DNA from: Paractinoplanes tereljensis
GTDB taxonomy: Bacteria > Actinomycetota > Actinomycetes > Mycobacteriales > Micromonosporaceae
Assembly: GCF_016862435.1 (NCBI RefSeq)
Contig: NZ_BOMY01000055.1
Span: 62,001-126,000 of the forward strand
Direction: 5' to 3'
Length of the DNA stretch: 64,000 nt
In this document: piece by piece, positions 16,351 to 25,850 of the stretch
Layout of the letters: every line of letters starts with the position of its first letter
Numbering within the stretch: position 1 is the first letter of the stretch
Notes under the pieces: generated by a model
Told to the model about the DNA's origin: nothing
The model's database searches: none
Seen by the model: only the letters and a program-made list of their open reading frames with translations
Translations under genes and position numbers: made by a program

Positions 16351-17060
16351 GCTGGACGTGGTCGGCATCGGGGCGCTCAACCTCGACTACCGGGCGGACG
16401 ACTTCGGCGGAGCCGGCGGCACTCGACGCGGCCGGGATCGACCGGCGATTCGTCTTCCGGGACGACGATCACCTGCCCGGCACCTGTGTCTCGGTCATGC
16501 GCGACGGTGAGCGGACGCTGCTGACGCACGCCGGCGCCAACACCACCTTCGCCGACCACCTCGACGGCGCGTTCGACGAGCTGGCCGACTACCTGACGCG
16601 GGCCAGGTTCCTGCACGTCACATCGTTCCTCGACGACCGGAGCCCGGGACGGCTGCGGGCGCTGCTGACCGCGGTCAAGGCAAAGCGGCCACAGACCCTG
16701 ATCAGCCTCGACCCGGGCCACGTGTGGTGTACCAACCGCACCGCCGACATCGACGGAATCCTGCGCCTGGCCGACTTCCTGCTGGTTAACCGCCGCGAGT
16801 TCGAAGCGCTGGGCGACCTCCCCGGCAACGCCGTGACCGTGGTGAAGCAGCCGTCCGGCACCCGATGGCACGGCCCCGGTGGCGACGGTTTCCGCCCACA
16901 GAAACCCTTGCCCACCGCCGAGATCGGAGACGCCACCGGCGCCGGCGACGTCTTCGCGGCCGGCCTGCTGACCGAACTGTGCCGCGACCCAACCCGGCTC
17001 GGGCCCGGCTGCGACCTGGGCATGCACCTTGCCCGCGAAAAGCTCCGGCGCGCCGTCTGA
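16340..17060 (+). pseudogene. PfkB-family sugar kinase with internal deletion and frameshift
   Basis: A GTG at 16340, overlapping the preceding stop, starts VTSELDVVGIGALNLDYRAD, a normal PfkB N-terminus. Shortly after, the text jumps to ALDAAGIDRRFVFRDDDHLP in another frame and continues in it to 17060. The C-terminal half is good: LISLDPGH, LLVNRREFEAL and the catalytic signature IGDATGAGDVFAAGLL. Some 50-70 residues around the sugar-binding GG-N region are missing, so both sequence loss and frame loss are present near 16400-16412. The remaining frame from ATG 16497 (187 residues) is unlikely to be a working kinase. Original substrate unknown. Confidence 0.8.
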
Positions 17061-17063
17061 CAG

Positions 17064-18485
17064 CTAGTCCGCGACATAGAGCGCGAGGGTGGCGCGCTTG
17101 CCGGTCCACACTCCGGCCTGGTGGTAGCCCTCGCGCAGGAAGGACGCCAGGTCGGGGCGGCCGGTCAGCGGGTCGGTGCGGCGGGCGTAGAGCACCAGCC
17201 AGATCCGGTCGGTGCCGGCCAACCTGACCACCGGGTCGGGGTATTCGCGGGCGGACAGCGACCCGATGGCCGCCGCGGACGCACTGACCAGGGCGTCGCG
17301 GGGGCGGCCGGTGTCGTTGCGCAGGTAGTACTCGACGCCGGCCCGCATCGTGCGGCCGGCCTGGTAGACAAGCACGTCGCCGGGCTGCTGGCCGGAACGG
17401 ATCAGGGCGGCCAGTTTGCGGTAGTTACTGCCGTTCTTCACGGTCGGGCCGCGTACCTCGATCTCGCCGGGCACGGCGACCAGACCGACCAGGCAGAACG
17501 CCGCGAGAAGGCGTACGCCCCGGGTCTGCCATCGCGGCGCGGTCGCCGCCCGTACCAGCGTGGTGGCCGCCAGCATCGCGATCGGCATGAGCGCGAACAG
17601 CAGGTAGCGGTTCACCCAGAAGGAGGTCCCGGCCGCGGCCAGCGCGAGGACGACCAGCGGCGGCCCGAAGCCGGCGACCGTCAGCTCGACCGAGCGCCGG
17701 TCGGCGGTGATCGCCGCCAGCAGCGCCAGGCCGAGCAGCAGCCAGGCGGTGGGGGCGGTGCCGGTGAGCTCGGCCGGGAACTGGTAGATCGTGGCGCCGG
17801 TCAGCGGCGGCATCCAGTGCAGTTGCGCCTGCCGCTGATGGGTCCCCCACCAGAGCAGCGGCAACAGCGGAACAAGCGCCACCGCGACGGTCAAAATCCA
17901 GGGCAGAACCGCCCGGCGGGTACGCATCAGCAGGATCACCAAGTGCGCGACAAGCGTGGTGAGCGCCACCACGTGGCTGAGCCCTAGACCCAGGACCGCG
18001 CCGCCGTAGACGGCCCACCGAAGCCGGCTCGGCGCATCCAAAACCCGGTAAAGAAGCAGCAGGGCCAGGGTGGCGAAGAAGCAGGCAAACGCGTACGGCC
18101 GTGCCTCGGCCGCGTAGCGCGAGAGGTTCGGCAACAGGCACAGCAGCAAGCCGGTGACCAGCCCGACCGCCGGACCGGACAGCCGCCGGCCCAGCTCCCC
18201 GGCGAGGGCGACCGCCCCGGCCATCGCCACGATCGACGGGAACCGCAGGTCCAGCACCGAGTCGCCGACGACCGTGGTCCACAGGTGCATGAACAGGTAG
18301 TACGGCAGGAACACCCCGTCGATGTGGTGCGCGAGCAGCCAGATCTGCGACACCGAGCGGCGAGCGACGTCGGCGGTGGCGATCTCGTCCCAGCTCAGCA
18401 CCGCCCGGGTAGGCCGCACCAGCCCGAGGACGAGCATCAGAACGCCGGGCAGAAGAGCGGGCGCCCACCGCTTCATGGTGATCAT
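17064..18485 (-). CDS. polytopic GT-C-type glycosyltransferase (family 39/ArnT-like)
   Basis: About 473 residues with roughly ten hydrophobic helices. After TM1 comes LSWDEIATADVARRS, the acidic first loop that marks GT-C glycosyltransferases using polyprenyl-phosphate sugars. The next loop has HHIDGVFLPYYLFMHLW. The C-terminal ~110 residues form a soluble domain outside the membrane. Family members transfer mannose or arabinose to proteins or cell-wall glycans. I chose the ATG at 18485; in-frame ATGs exist at 18476 and 18542. It converges on the PfkB remnant with three bases between stops. Acceptor and donor unknown. Confidence 0.82.
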   Translation of the reverse strand: MITMKRWAPALLPGVLMLVLGLVRPTRAVLSWDEIATADVARRSVSQIWLLAHHIDGVFLPYYLFMHLWTTVVGDSVLDLRFPSIVAMAGAVALAGELGRRLSGPAVGLVTGLLLCLLPNLSRYAAEARPYAFACFFATLALLLLYRVLDAPSRLRWAVYGGAVLGLGLSHVVALTTLVAHLVILLMRTRRAVLPWILTVAVALVPLLPLLWWGTHQRQAQLHWMPPLTGATIYQFPAELTGTAPTAWLLLGLALLAAITADRRSVELTVAGFGPPLVVLALAAAGTSFWVNRYLLFALMPIAMLAATTLVRAATAPRWQTRGVRLLAAFCLVGLVAVPGEIEVRGPTVKNGSNYRKLAALIRSGQQPGDVLVYQAGRTMRAGVEYYLRNDTGRPRDALVSASAAAIGSLSAREYPDPVVRLAGTDRIWLVLYARRTDPLTGRPDLASFLREGYHQAGVWTGKRATLALYVAD

Positions 18486-18588
18486 CGGGCGGTATCTTGC
18501 CCGGCGAAACTTGAAGATCAGTTGAAATGCGCCGTGACTCACATGTGCGGAAGACGACGTCCGGCTGGAGTTTCCCCCAGGCGACGAG

Positions 18589-18623
18589 GAACGGCGCGGC
18601 CCAGTGCCGGGACCGCGCCGTTC
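18589..18623 (-). terminator. hairpin after aceB
   Basis: Perfect 11-base arms gaacggcgcgg and ccgcgccgttc, extended by CCC/GGG inside. It lies just beyond the malate synthase stop at 18634. Confidence 0.75.
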
Positions 18624-18633
18624 TCGCTACCGC

Positions 18634-20262
18634 TCAGGCTGCGACAGTGGCCTGTTCGGTGGTGGCAGGAGTTCCGGACCCGCCGGACATGTGCCGGAGG
18701 TAAGCCGGCAGGGTCAGGAACTCGGGGCAGGTGCGCTCGGTCAGCAGGACCGTGAGCAGGGTCCGGGCCTGGCCGAACCGCCGGGCCGAGTCCTCGTCCA
18801 GGGCACCGGTCTCGCTGAGCACGTCCAGCTCCTCGCGCAGCATCCGGGTGACCAGGGCGGCCGAGACCGGCACGCCGTAGTCGGTCGGGGTGCTGGCGTG
18901 GATCCACTGCCAGAGCTGCGCGCGGCAGATCTCGGCGGTGGCCGCGTCCTCCATCAGGCCGCCCATCGCCACCGCGCCCCGGCCACCGAGCCAGGCTGCG
19001 ATGTAGCGCAGCGCGACACTGCTGTTGTTGCGCAGCGCCACCTCGGTGACCTGCACGCCGAGGGCCTTCACGTCCAGCAACTCGGTGGCGGTGACCCGCA
19101 CGTCGTCGCGCTTGCGCACGATCTGGTGCGGCTCGGCGCCCAGCCACTGGTCGAACACCTCGCGACAGGTGGCGACCAGGCCCGGGTGCGCCACCCAGGA
19201 ACCGTCGAAGCCGTCGCCGACCTCGCGCCGCTTGTCCTGCCGCACCTGGTTCAAGGCCCGCTTCGCGGCCACCGGGTCCCGGCTGGGGACGACGGCGGCC
19301 ATGCCGCCGATGGCGTGCGCTCCGCGACGATGACAGGTACGGACGAGAAGCTCGGTGTACGCCCGCATGAACGGTGCCGTCATGGTGACCTGGGAACGTT
19401 CCGGCAGCACGACGTCGGGACGGTTCTTGATCATGCTGAACAGGTAGTCCCAGCGGCCCGCGTTCAGGCCGGCCGAGTGCTCCCGCAGTTCGTACAGGAT
19501 CTCGTCCATCTCGAACGCCGCGGTGATCGTCTCGATCAGGACCGTGGCCCGGATCGTGCCGCGCGGGATGCCGAGCTGCTCCTGGGCGAAGACGAAGACG
19601 TCGTTCCAGAGGCGGGCCTCCAGGTGCGACTCCAGCTTCGGCAGGTAGAAGTACGGGCCGCTCCCCCGGTCCAGCTGACGCTGGGCGCAGTGGAACAGGT
19701 AGAGCCCGAAGTCGAACAGCGACGCGGAGACTGGCCGGCCGCCGACCCGCAGGTGCGCCTCCGGCAGGTGCCAGCCGCGCGGCCGCACCATGATCGTCGG
19801 GAGGTCGGCGCCAACCTTGTACTCCCGGCCGTCCGGCGCGGTGTAGTCCAGCTTGCCGTCCAGCGCGTCCCGCAGGTTGGCCTGGCCGAGGACCACGTTC
19901 TCCCAGGTGGGCGAGGTGGCGTCCTCGAAGTCGGCCATCCAGACCTTGGCGCCCGAGTTGAGGGCGTTGATGGTCATCTTGCGTTCCGGCGGCCCGGTGA
20001 TCTCGACCCGGCGGTCAGTGAGATCGGGTGCGGCCGGCGCGACCTGCCAGGACGCGTCGTCCCGGATCGCCTGGGTCGACGGGAGGAAGTCGAGCTCGTC
20101 GGTGCGGGTGGCCCGGCGGCGCCGGCGGCGCTCCAGGATCTGCACCCGCCGGGCGCCGAACTCACGGTCCAGCGCCACGACGAACGCGATGGCCTCGGGG
20201 GTCAGAATCTCGGAGTAACGGCCGTCCGTGGTGCCCGTGATGGTGACCTCTTCGCCGCCCAT
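18634..20262 (-). CDS. aceB: malate synthase A
   Basis: A 542-residue protein; its length and motifs match malate synthase A, which condenses glyoxylate and acetyl-CoA to malate in the glyoxylate shunt. Visible landmarks: MADFEDATSPTWENVVLGQ (Mg-binding acidic region), IMVRPRGWHLPEAHL, the signature LREHSAGLNAGRWDYLFSMI, and the catalytic region NNSSVALRYIAAWLGGRGAV with MEDAATAEICRAQLWQW downstream. The ATG lies one base after the isocitrate lyase stop, and its ribosome site GGAGGA is inside the lyase 3' end, so the two are translated together. A terminator follows. Confidence 0.96.
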   Translation of the reverse strand: MGGEEVTITGTTDGRYSEILTPEAIAFVVALDREFGARRVQILERRRRRRATRTDELDFLPSTQAIRDDASWQVAPAAPDLTDRRVEITGPPERKMTINALNSGAKVWMADFEDATSPTWENVVLGQANLRDALDGKLDYTAPDGREYKVGADLPTIMVRPRGWHLPEAHLRVGGRPVSASLFDFGLYLFHCAQRQLDRGSGPYFYLPKLESHLEARLWNDVFVFAQEQLGIPRGTIRATVLIETITAAFEMDEILYELREHSAGLNAGRWDYLFSMIKNRPDVVLPERSQVTMTAPFMRAYTELLVRTCHRRGAHAIGGMAAVVPSRDPVAAKRALNQVRQDKRREVGDGFDGSWVAHPGLVATCREVFDQWLGAEPHQIVRKRDDVRVTATELLDVKALGVQVTEVALRNNSSVALRYIAAWLGGRGAVAMGGLMEDAATAEICRAQLWQWIHASTPTDYGVPVSAALVTRMLREELDVLSETGALDEDSARRFGQARTLLTVLLTERTCPEFLTLPAYLRHMSGGSGTPATTEQATVAA

Positions 20263-20263
20263 G

Positions 20264-21547
<1,284 letters not shown>

Positions 21548-21661
21548 CGAAATCCCTTTCCTGCCCTGTCGCCGTGTTGCTCGGTGGAAGAATTTGACTG
21601 TCGCGCATCACGCAAGGGGCTCGGGAGGCATTTGTGAGCAGAAGAAACGCGGAATTTCTGT

Positions 21662-21674
21662 TAGCGTCAAACCC
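21662..21674 (+). promoter_or_regulatory. possible -10 box for a leaderless regulator mRNA
   Basis: TAGCGT at 21662-21667 ends seven bases before the GTG at 21675, and no ribosome site precedes that GTG. The 127-base gap to aceA also holds AGAAA/TTTCT arms (21643-21659). I found no clear copy of the Corynebacterium RamB consensus. Confidence 0.3.
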
Positions 21675-23114
21675 GTGACCGCTTCACCTTCTGTCGACCT
21701 CGTGACCCTCGGCCAACGGCTCCGCCACCTGCGGAAATCCAAGAACATGACGCTCGAGCAGCTCAGTGAAGCGGTCGGAAGAGCGCCGTCCCAGCTCTCG
21801 ATGATCGAGAACGGCAAGCGCGAGCCGAAGCTGTCGATCCTGCAGGCCATCGCGACCGCCCTCGGCGTACCGATGCAGGATCTTCTTCGTCCCGAGGCAC
21901 CGTCCCGGCGGGCCGGGCTGGAGATCGACCTGGCGCACTTCCAGCAGGAGACGGCGTACGCGGCGCTGGGTCTTCCGGTTGTTCGCGGCGGCCGCAGGCT
22001 GCCCGCGGACGCGTTGGAATCCCTTGTCGGCCTGCACCGCGAGCTCAACCGGGTGCTGACCGCGCAGAGCGCGACGCCCGAGGTGGCCCGCAAGGCCAAC
22101 GCCCAGCTGCGGGTCAACATGCGCGAGCGCAACAACTACTTCCCGGAGATCGAGGCGGCCGCCGCCAAGGTGCTGCAGTCGGTGCGCTACACCACCGGCC
22201 CGCTGTCCCAGCGCGGCATCCTCGACATCGCCGCGTCACTGGGCTTCTCCCTGCACTACGTGAACGACCTGCCCGGCTCGACACGCTCGGTCACCGATCT
22301 GAAAAATCGCCGCATCTACCTGCCCCAGGTCGCCAGCGGCAAGGGCCACGACCCGCGCGCGGTGGTGCTGCAGACCCTCGGGCACTTCGTGCTGGGCCAC
22401 AACGACCCGAACGACTACGGCGACTTCCTGCGCCAGCGGGTCGAGGCCAACTACTTCGCCGCGGCGCTGCTGATGCCGGAGAAGTTCGCGGTGGAGTTCC
22501 TGCGGGTGGCCCACGCCGACCGGGCGCTGGCCATCGACGACTTCCGGGACGCGTTCGGCGTCTCCTACGAGACCGCGGCACACCGCTTCACCAACCTGGT
22601 CACCCAGCATTTCGGCATTCCCGTGCACTTCACCCGGGTGCACGAGAGCGGCATCGTCTACAAGGCCTACGAGAACGACGGCGTCCGCTTCCCGTCGGAC
22701 GTGACGGGAGCGATAGAGGGCCAGCCGATCTGCCGAAAGTGGGCGTCCCGAACCATCTTCCAGGCCGAAGACCCATACTCGTCGTTCTACCAGTTCACCG
22801 ACACCTCAGCCGGCACGTACTGGTGCACCGTCCACATCGAGTCCACCCGCTCCGGCGAGTTCTCGGTGACGGTAGGCACGCCATACGAGCACGCCCGCTG
22901 GTTCCGAGGCGGCGACACGACCCGCCGCACGGTTTCCCGCTGCCCCGACCCCGACTGCTGCCGCCGCCCACCCACCGACCTGGTCTCCCGCTGGGCCGGC
23001 TCAGCCTGGCCGAGCGCCCGAGTGCACTCACACTTGCTGGCAGCCTTGCCGCCGGGCACGTTCCCCGGCGTAGACAACCAGGACGTCTACGAGTTCCTCG
23101 AACGCCGCGCCTAG
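21675..23114 (+). CDS. ramB: RamB/ScfR-type regulator of acetate and short-chain acyl metabolism
   Basis: A 479-residue regulator. Residues about 12-67 form an XRE helix-turn-helix (LGQRLRHLRKSKNMTLEQLS, then APSQLSMIENGKREP). A middle domain resembles ImmA/IrrE peptidases but with LGHFVLGHN in place of a full HExxH-type motif. The C-terminal ScfR domain has ICRKWASRTIF and the Cys-rich CPDPDCCRRPP. The family senses acyl-CoA-type signals, and RamB represses aceA and aceB in Corynebacterium; the divergent aceA here strongly supports the same job. The GTG at 21675 is chosen because the HTH starts soon after and the upstream frame looks non-coding. Confidence 0.9.
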   Translation: MTASPSVDLVTLGQRLRHLRKSKNMTLEQLSEAVGRAPSQLSMIENGKREPKLSILQAIATALGVPMQDLLRPEAPSRRAGLEIDLAHFQQETAYAALGLPVVRGGRRLPADALESLVGLHRELNRVLTAQSATPEVARKANAQLRVNMRERNNYFPEIEAAAAKVLQSVRYTTGPLSQRGILDIAASLGFSLHYVNDLPGSTRSVTDLKNRRIYLPQVASGKGHDPRAVVLQTLGHFVLGHNDPNDYGDFLRQRVEANYFAAALLMPEKFAVEFLRVAHADRALAIDDFRDAFGVSYETAAHRFTNLVTQHFGIPVHFTRVHESGIVYKAYENDGVRFPSDVTGAIEGQPICRKWASRTIFQAEDPYSSFYQFTDTSAGTYWCTVHIESTRSGEFSVTVGTPYEHARWFRGGDTTRRTVSRCPDPDCCRRPPTDLVSRWAGSAWPSARVHSHLLAALPPGTFPGVDNQDVYEFLERRA

Positions 23115-23158
23115 CCTCTCCGGCTGCACTCGAGGGTTGTGCCGTCCGCGCGCATCAC

Positions 23159-23500
23159 CTATGTCCCACCGCCCAGCGGATCCGAGGCCCGGCGGATCGT
23201 CTCCACCCACGATTCCGGCCACCGGGTGCCCTCCGACCAGCGAATCCCGGCCAGCTGCAGCCCGGCGAGATCGAGGTGCGACAGGTCGGCCGCATTGAAG
23301 TCGTCAGCGATCCGGTGCAGCTCCACCACATGCCGCCGATCAGCGTCGACCAGGTTGGTGATTTCCCGGAGGCCGAGCCGGGCCGCGAAGCTACGCACCG
23401 AGATCCGGGCGGCCACGTCCGCCGCGAAGGCCTCCGACAGCTGACCGTCGAACGGGGCCAGCGCCTTGGCCAGGTTGCGCAACGGAATCAGCTCGCTCCG
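23159..23500 (-). pseudogene. C-terminal fragment of a pentapeptide-repeat-type protein
   Basis: The minus-strand frame reads NLAKALAPFDGQLSEAFAAD, a helical middle part, then FNAADLSHLDLAGLQLAGIR and WSEGTRWPESWVETIRRAS. The A(D/N)LxxLxLxGLxL pattern followed by a TRWPxxW end is the usual C-terminus of actinobacterial pentapeptide-repeat proteins. Upstream of about 23500 the frame only mirrors the NAT fragment on the other strand, so the N-terminus is absent. No start codon context was found. I read it as a relic. Confidence 0.6.
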
Positions 23501-23501
23501 G

Positions 23502-23804
23502 CGCAGCCCGGATCTGGTGGTCAGCAAGGACGGGCAACCGGTGCATCGGATCGAGCGGCGTGGGCGCGAGCTCCTCGACTTCGGGCCGGCCTGCTGGTGG
23601 CAGCAGACCTGGCCGGGGTCGCACTTCCGGAAAGGTACGGTCTGCACCCGGCTGGACGGGGACGGGCGCATCACGATCTCGGGGCGCACCCTGATCCGTA
23701 CCGGTCAAGCGGGCCGGACCGAGACGCTGCTGGAGTCGGACGCCGACCTTCTCGCCGCCTATCGGGATCTCTTCGGCGTGGTTCTTGATCGTGCCGTGTC
23801 ATAG
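23502..23804 (+). pseudogene. C-terminal fragment of arylamine N-acetyltransferase
   Basis: About 100 residues match the end of a NAT enzyme: LLDFGPACWWQQTWPGSHF, then RKGTVCTRLDGDGRITISGR, and LAAYRDLFGVVLDR at the end. Full NATs are about 270 residues with Cys-His-Asp catalysis; all three catalytic positions lie in the missing part. The bases upstream belong to the opposite-strand pentapeptide fragment, so a rearrangement near 23500 removed the 5' two thirds. A short frame from ATG 23466 exists but cannot encode the enzyme activity. Confidence 0.65.
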
Positions 23805-23874
23805 GCAACCCCTATGACCGCGACCCCAAGTTGGCCGCTACCCGGGTGGGTCGGCCGGCCGCAGGCTGAGAAGC

Positions 23875-24777
23875 GTGATCGTTCTCGTGGTGGGCCTGGC
23901 CGCGCTGGCGGGCGGCACCCTCGTGCCGGTGCTGGGCGTCCCCGTATTCGCCGTGGTCGGCGGGGTGCTGCTGAGCCGCGTCGCCAAGCCTCGGCAAGCC
24001 ACCCTCGACCTGGCGAAAGGGCCGGTTCTGCAGGCCTCGGTGGTGCTGCTCGGGGCGCAGCTGTCGCTCGGTGAGGTCGCCTCGGTGGGGGTTGGCTCGA
24101 TTCCGGTCATGCTGGGCACGCTCGCGGTCTGCCTCGGGCTTGCCTGGGTGGCCGGGAAAGCGCTGGGTGTGCCGGGTGATCTGCGCACGCTGATCGGGGT
24201 CGGCACCGGCATCTGCGGGGCCTCGGCGATCGCGGCGGTCACCCCGGCCATTCGGGCGCGCAGCTCCGACGTGGCGTACGCGATCTCGACGATCTTCCTG
24301 TTCAACGTGGCCGCCGTGGTGGTGTTTCCGCCGCTCGGGCACCTGCTGGGGATGAGCCAGGAGGCGTTCGGGCTGTTCGCGGGGACGGCGGTGAACGACA
24401 CCAGTGCGGTGGTGGCCGCGGCGACCGGCTACGGGCCGGTGGCGGCCGAGCACGCGGTCGTGGTCAAGCTCGTGCGTACCCTCATGATCGTGCCGGTGGT
24501 GCTGGCGCTGGGCGGCCGTTCCGGCTGGCGGCAGCTGTCCTTCCTGGGCGCGTTCGTGCTGATGGCGGGCCTGCACACGATCGGGTTCATCCCGGCGGTC
24601 GTGTTGCCGGCGCTGCACTGGCTGGCCGTCGGGTGCGTGGCGGTGGCACTCGCCGCGGTGGGCCTGTCCACCGACGTGGCCGCGCTGCGCCGGGCCGGGC
24701 CGCGGCCGCTGCTGCTCGGCTTCGTGCTCTGGGTGTCGGTCGCCGCTACCAGCCTTGGCCTGCAGCAACTCACGTAG
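23875..24777 (+). CDS. YeiH/UPF0324 family putative anion exporter
   Basis: A 300-residue polytopic membrane protein with about ten hydrophobic helices. Family landmarks are KGPVLQASVVLLGAQLSL, VGTGICGASAIAAVTPAIRA and GTAVNDTSAVVAAATGYG. UPF0324 (YeiH) members are predicted sulfate or related anion exporters; direct proof is sparse. The GTG at 23875 gives a hydrophobic first helix at once, slightly shorter than typical members, which have another N-terminal helix. The adjacent LysR gene starts 12 bases downstream, the usual pairing for YeiH and its regulator. Confidence 0.85.
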   Translation: MIVLVVGLAALAGGTLVPVLGVPVFAVVGGVLLSRVAKPRQATLDLAKGPVLQASVVLLGAQLSLGEVASVGVGSIPVMLGTLAVCLGLAWVAGKALGVPGDLRTLIGVGTGICGASAIAAVTPAIRARSSDVAYAISTIFLFNVAAVVVFPPLGHLLGMSQEAFGLFAGTAVNDTSAVVAAATGYGPVAAEHAVVVKLVRTLMIVPVVLALGGRSGWRQLSFLGAFVLMAGLHTIGFIPAVVLPALHWLAVGCVAVALAAVGLSTDVAALRRAGPRPLLLGFVLWVSVAATSLGLQQLT

Positions 24778-24789
24778 GATCGAGCACCG

Positions 24790-25680
24790 ATGCCCCTGCC
24801 GCCGTGGATCAGCGACCTGCCGGCGCTCGACCTGCTGCTGTCGGTCGCCGAGACCGGCAGCGTCGGCCGCGCCGCTCAGCGGCACGGGATCAGCCAGCCG
24901 GCCGCGAGCGAGCGCCTCGCGAAGCTGGAGCGGCGGCTCGGCGTGCCGCTGCTGGTGCGGTCCCGGCGCGGAAGCCTGCTGACCCCGGCCGGACAGGCGG
25001 TCGTCGTCTGGTCCCAGCAGGTGATCGAGGCCGCGCACACCCTCGCCGACGGCGTTCGCACCCTGCGGGACGATCAGAAGGCCCGGCTGCGGGTGGCGGC
25101 CAGCCTGACGGTGGCCGAGTACATGCTGCCGGCCTGGCTGCTCGCCCTCCGCCGCACCCATCCCGACCTGGAGATCTCCGCCCAGGTCGCGAACAGCCAG
25201 GGGGTCTGCGAGGCGGTCCGCGGCGGGGCGGCGGACCTCGGCTTCGTGGAGTCGCCGGACATCCCGGCCGGCCTCAGCTCACGCCAGGTGGGCGAGGATC
25301 GGGTCGCTCTGGTGGTGTCGGCGAGCTATCCGCTGGCGGCGCGGGCCTCGCTGAAGATCGCCGACCTGCCGGACCAGCCGTTGCTGCTGCGCGAGCCCGG
25401 ATCGGGGACCCGCAACACGTTCCTGAACGCGCTCGGCGACGTCGACCTGCCGCACGCCACCAGCCTGGGCTCCACCACGACGATCCTGGCGACGGTGCGG
25501 GCCGGCGGCGGCATCGGGGTGGTCAGTGCCCGGGCCACCGACGCCCTGGTGCGGGCCGGCGAGCTGGTCGAGGTGCGGGTGCGCGGGTTGTCGCTGGTCC
25601 GGCCGCTGCACGCGGTCTGGCTCGGGGCGGCGCCGACCGACCTGGCGGCCGAGCTGATCGCTAATTCGATTGCCGCCTGA
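24790..25680 (+). CDS. LysR-family transcriptional regulator
   Basis: A 296-residue regulator with an N-terminal winged helix (LDLLLSVAETGSVGRAAQRH, then GISQPAASERLAKLERRLGV) and a LysR substrate-binding domain (about 90-290) including REPGSGTRNTF, a phosphate- or sulfate-like anion-binding loop seen in CbbR/CysL types. Being in one transcript with YeiH, it probably controls that exporter and senses a sulfur or small anion compound; this is inference. The ATG is nine bases after the YeiH stop. Confidence 0.9.
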   Translation: MPLPPWISDLPALDLLLSVAETGSVGRAAQRHGISQPAASERLAKLERRLGVPLLVRSRRGSLLTPAGQAVVVWSQQVIEAAHTLADGVRTLRDDQKARLRVAASLTVAEYMLPAWLLALRRTHPDLEISAQVANSQGVCEAVRGGAADLGFVESPDIPAGLSSRQVGEDRVALVVSASYPLAARASLKIADLPDQPLLLREPGSGTRNTFLNALGDVDLPHATSLGSTTTILATVRAGGGIGVVSARATDALVRAGELVEVRVRGLSLVRPLHAVWLGAAPTDLAAELIANSIAA

Positions 25681-25762
25681 GCGCCGTCTGCGCGATCCTC
25701 TTCGCATGTATCGCTGACGGAACCGCCCTCGACTCCTTCGCCCGCCCTGCGGGATTCCTCTC

Positions 25763-25836
25763 GCGGCATCTCGCCGCGCCTGAGCGGCACCTCGCCGCCG
25801 AAGCGCCGCGGCCGCGCTGAAGCGGCACCTCGCCGC
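25763..25836 (+). repeat. three hairpin-forming 15-bp repeats in the rtcB2 leader
   Basis: GCGGCAYCTCGCCGC occurs at 25763-25777, 25784-25798 and 25822-25836. Each is a perfect 5-base stem (GCGGC/GCCGC) around AYCTC. The last ends 14 bases before the rtcB2 ATG, so they sit in the likely 5' leader. They could form stacked stems in RNA or bind a protein. Confidence 0.55.
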
Positions 25837-25850
25837 ACGGAAAGTGAGCA

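Noticed and set aside
23466..23804. Treating the plus-strand frame as a complete small protein
   Set aside because: Its sequence matches only the C-terminal part of NAT enzymes and lacks the catalytic Cys, His and Asp region.
25763..25836. Hairpin repeats as a CRISPR array
   Set aside because: Units are 15 bases with spacers of 6 and 23 bases, and there are no cas genes.
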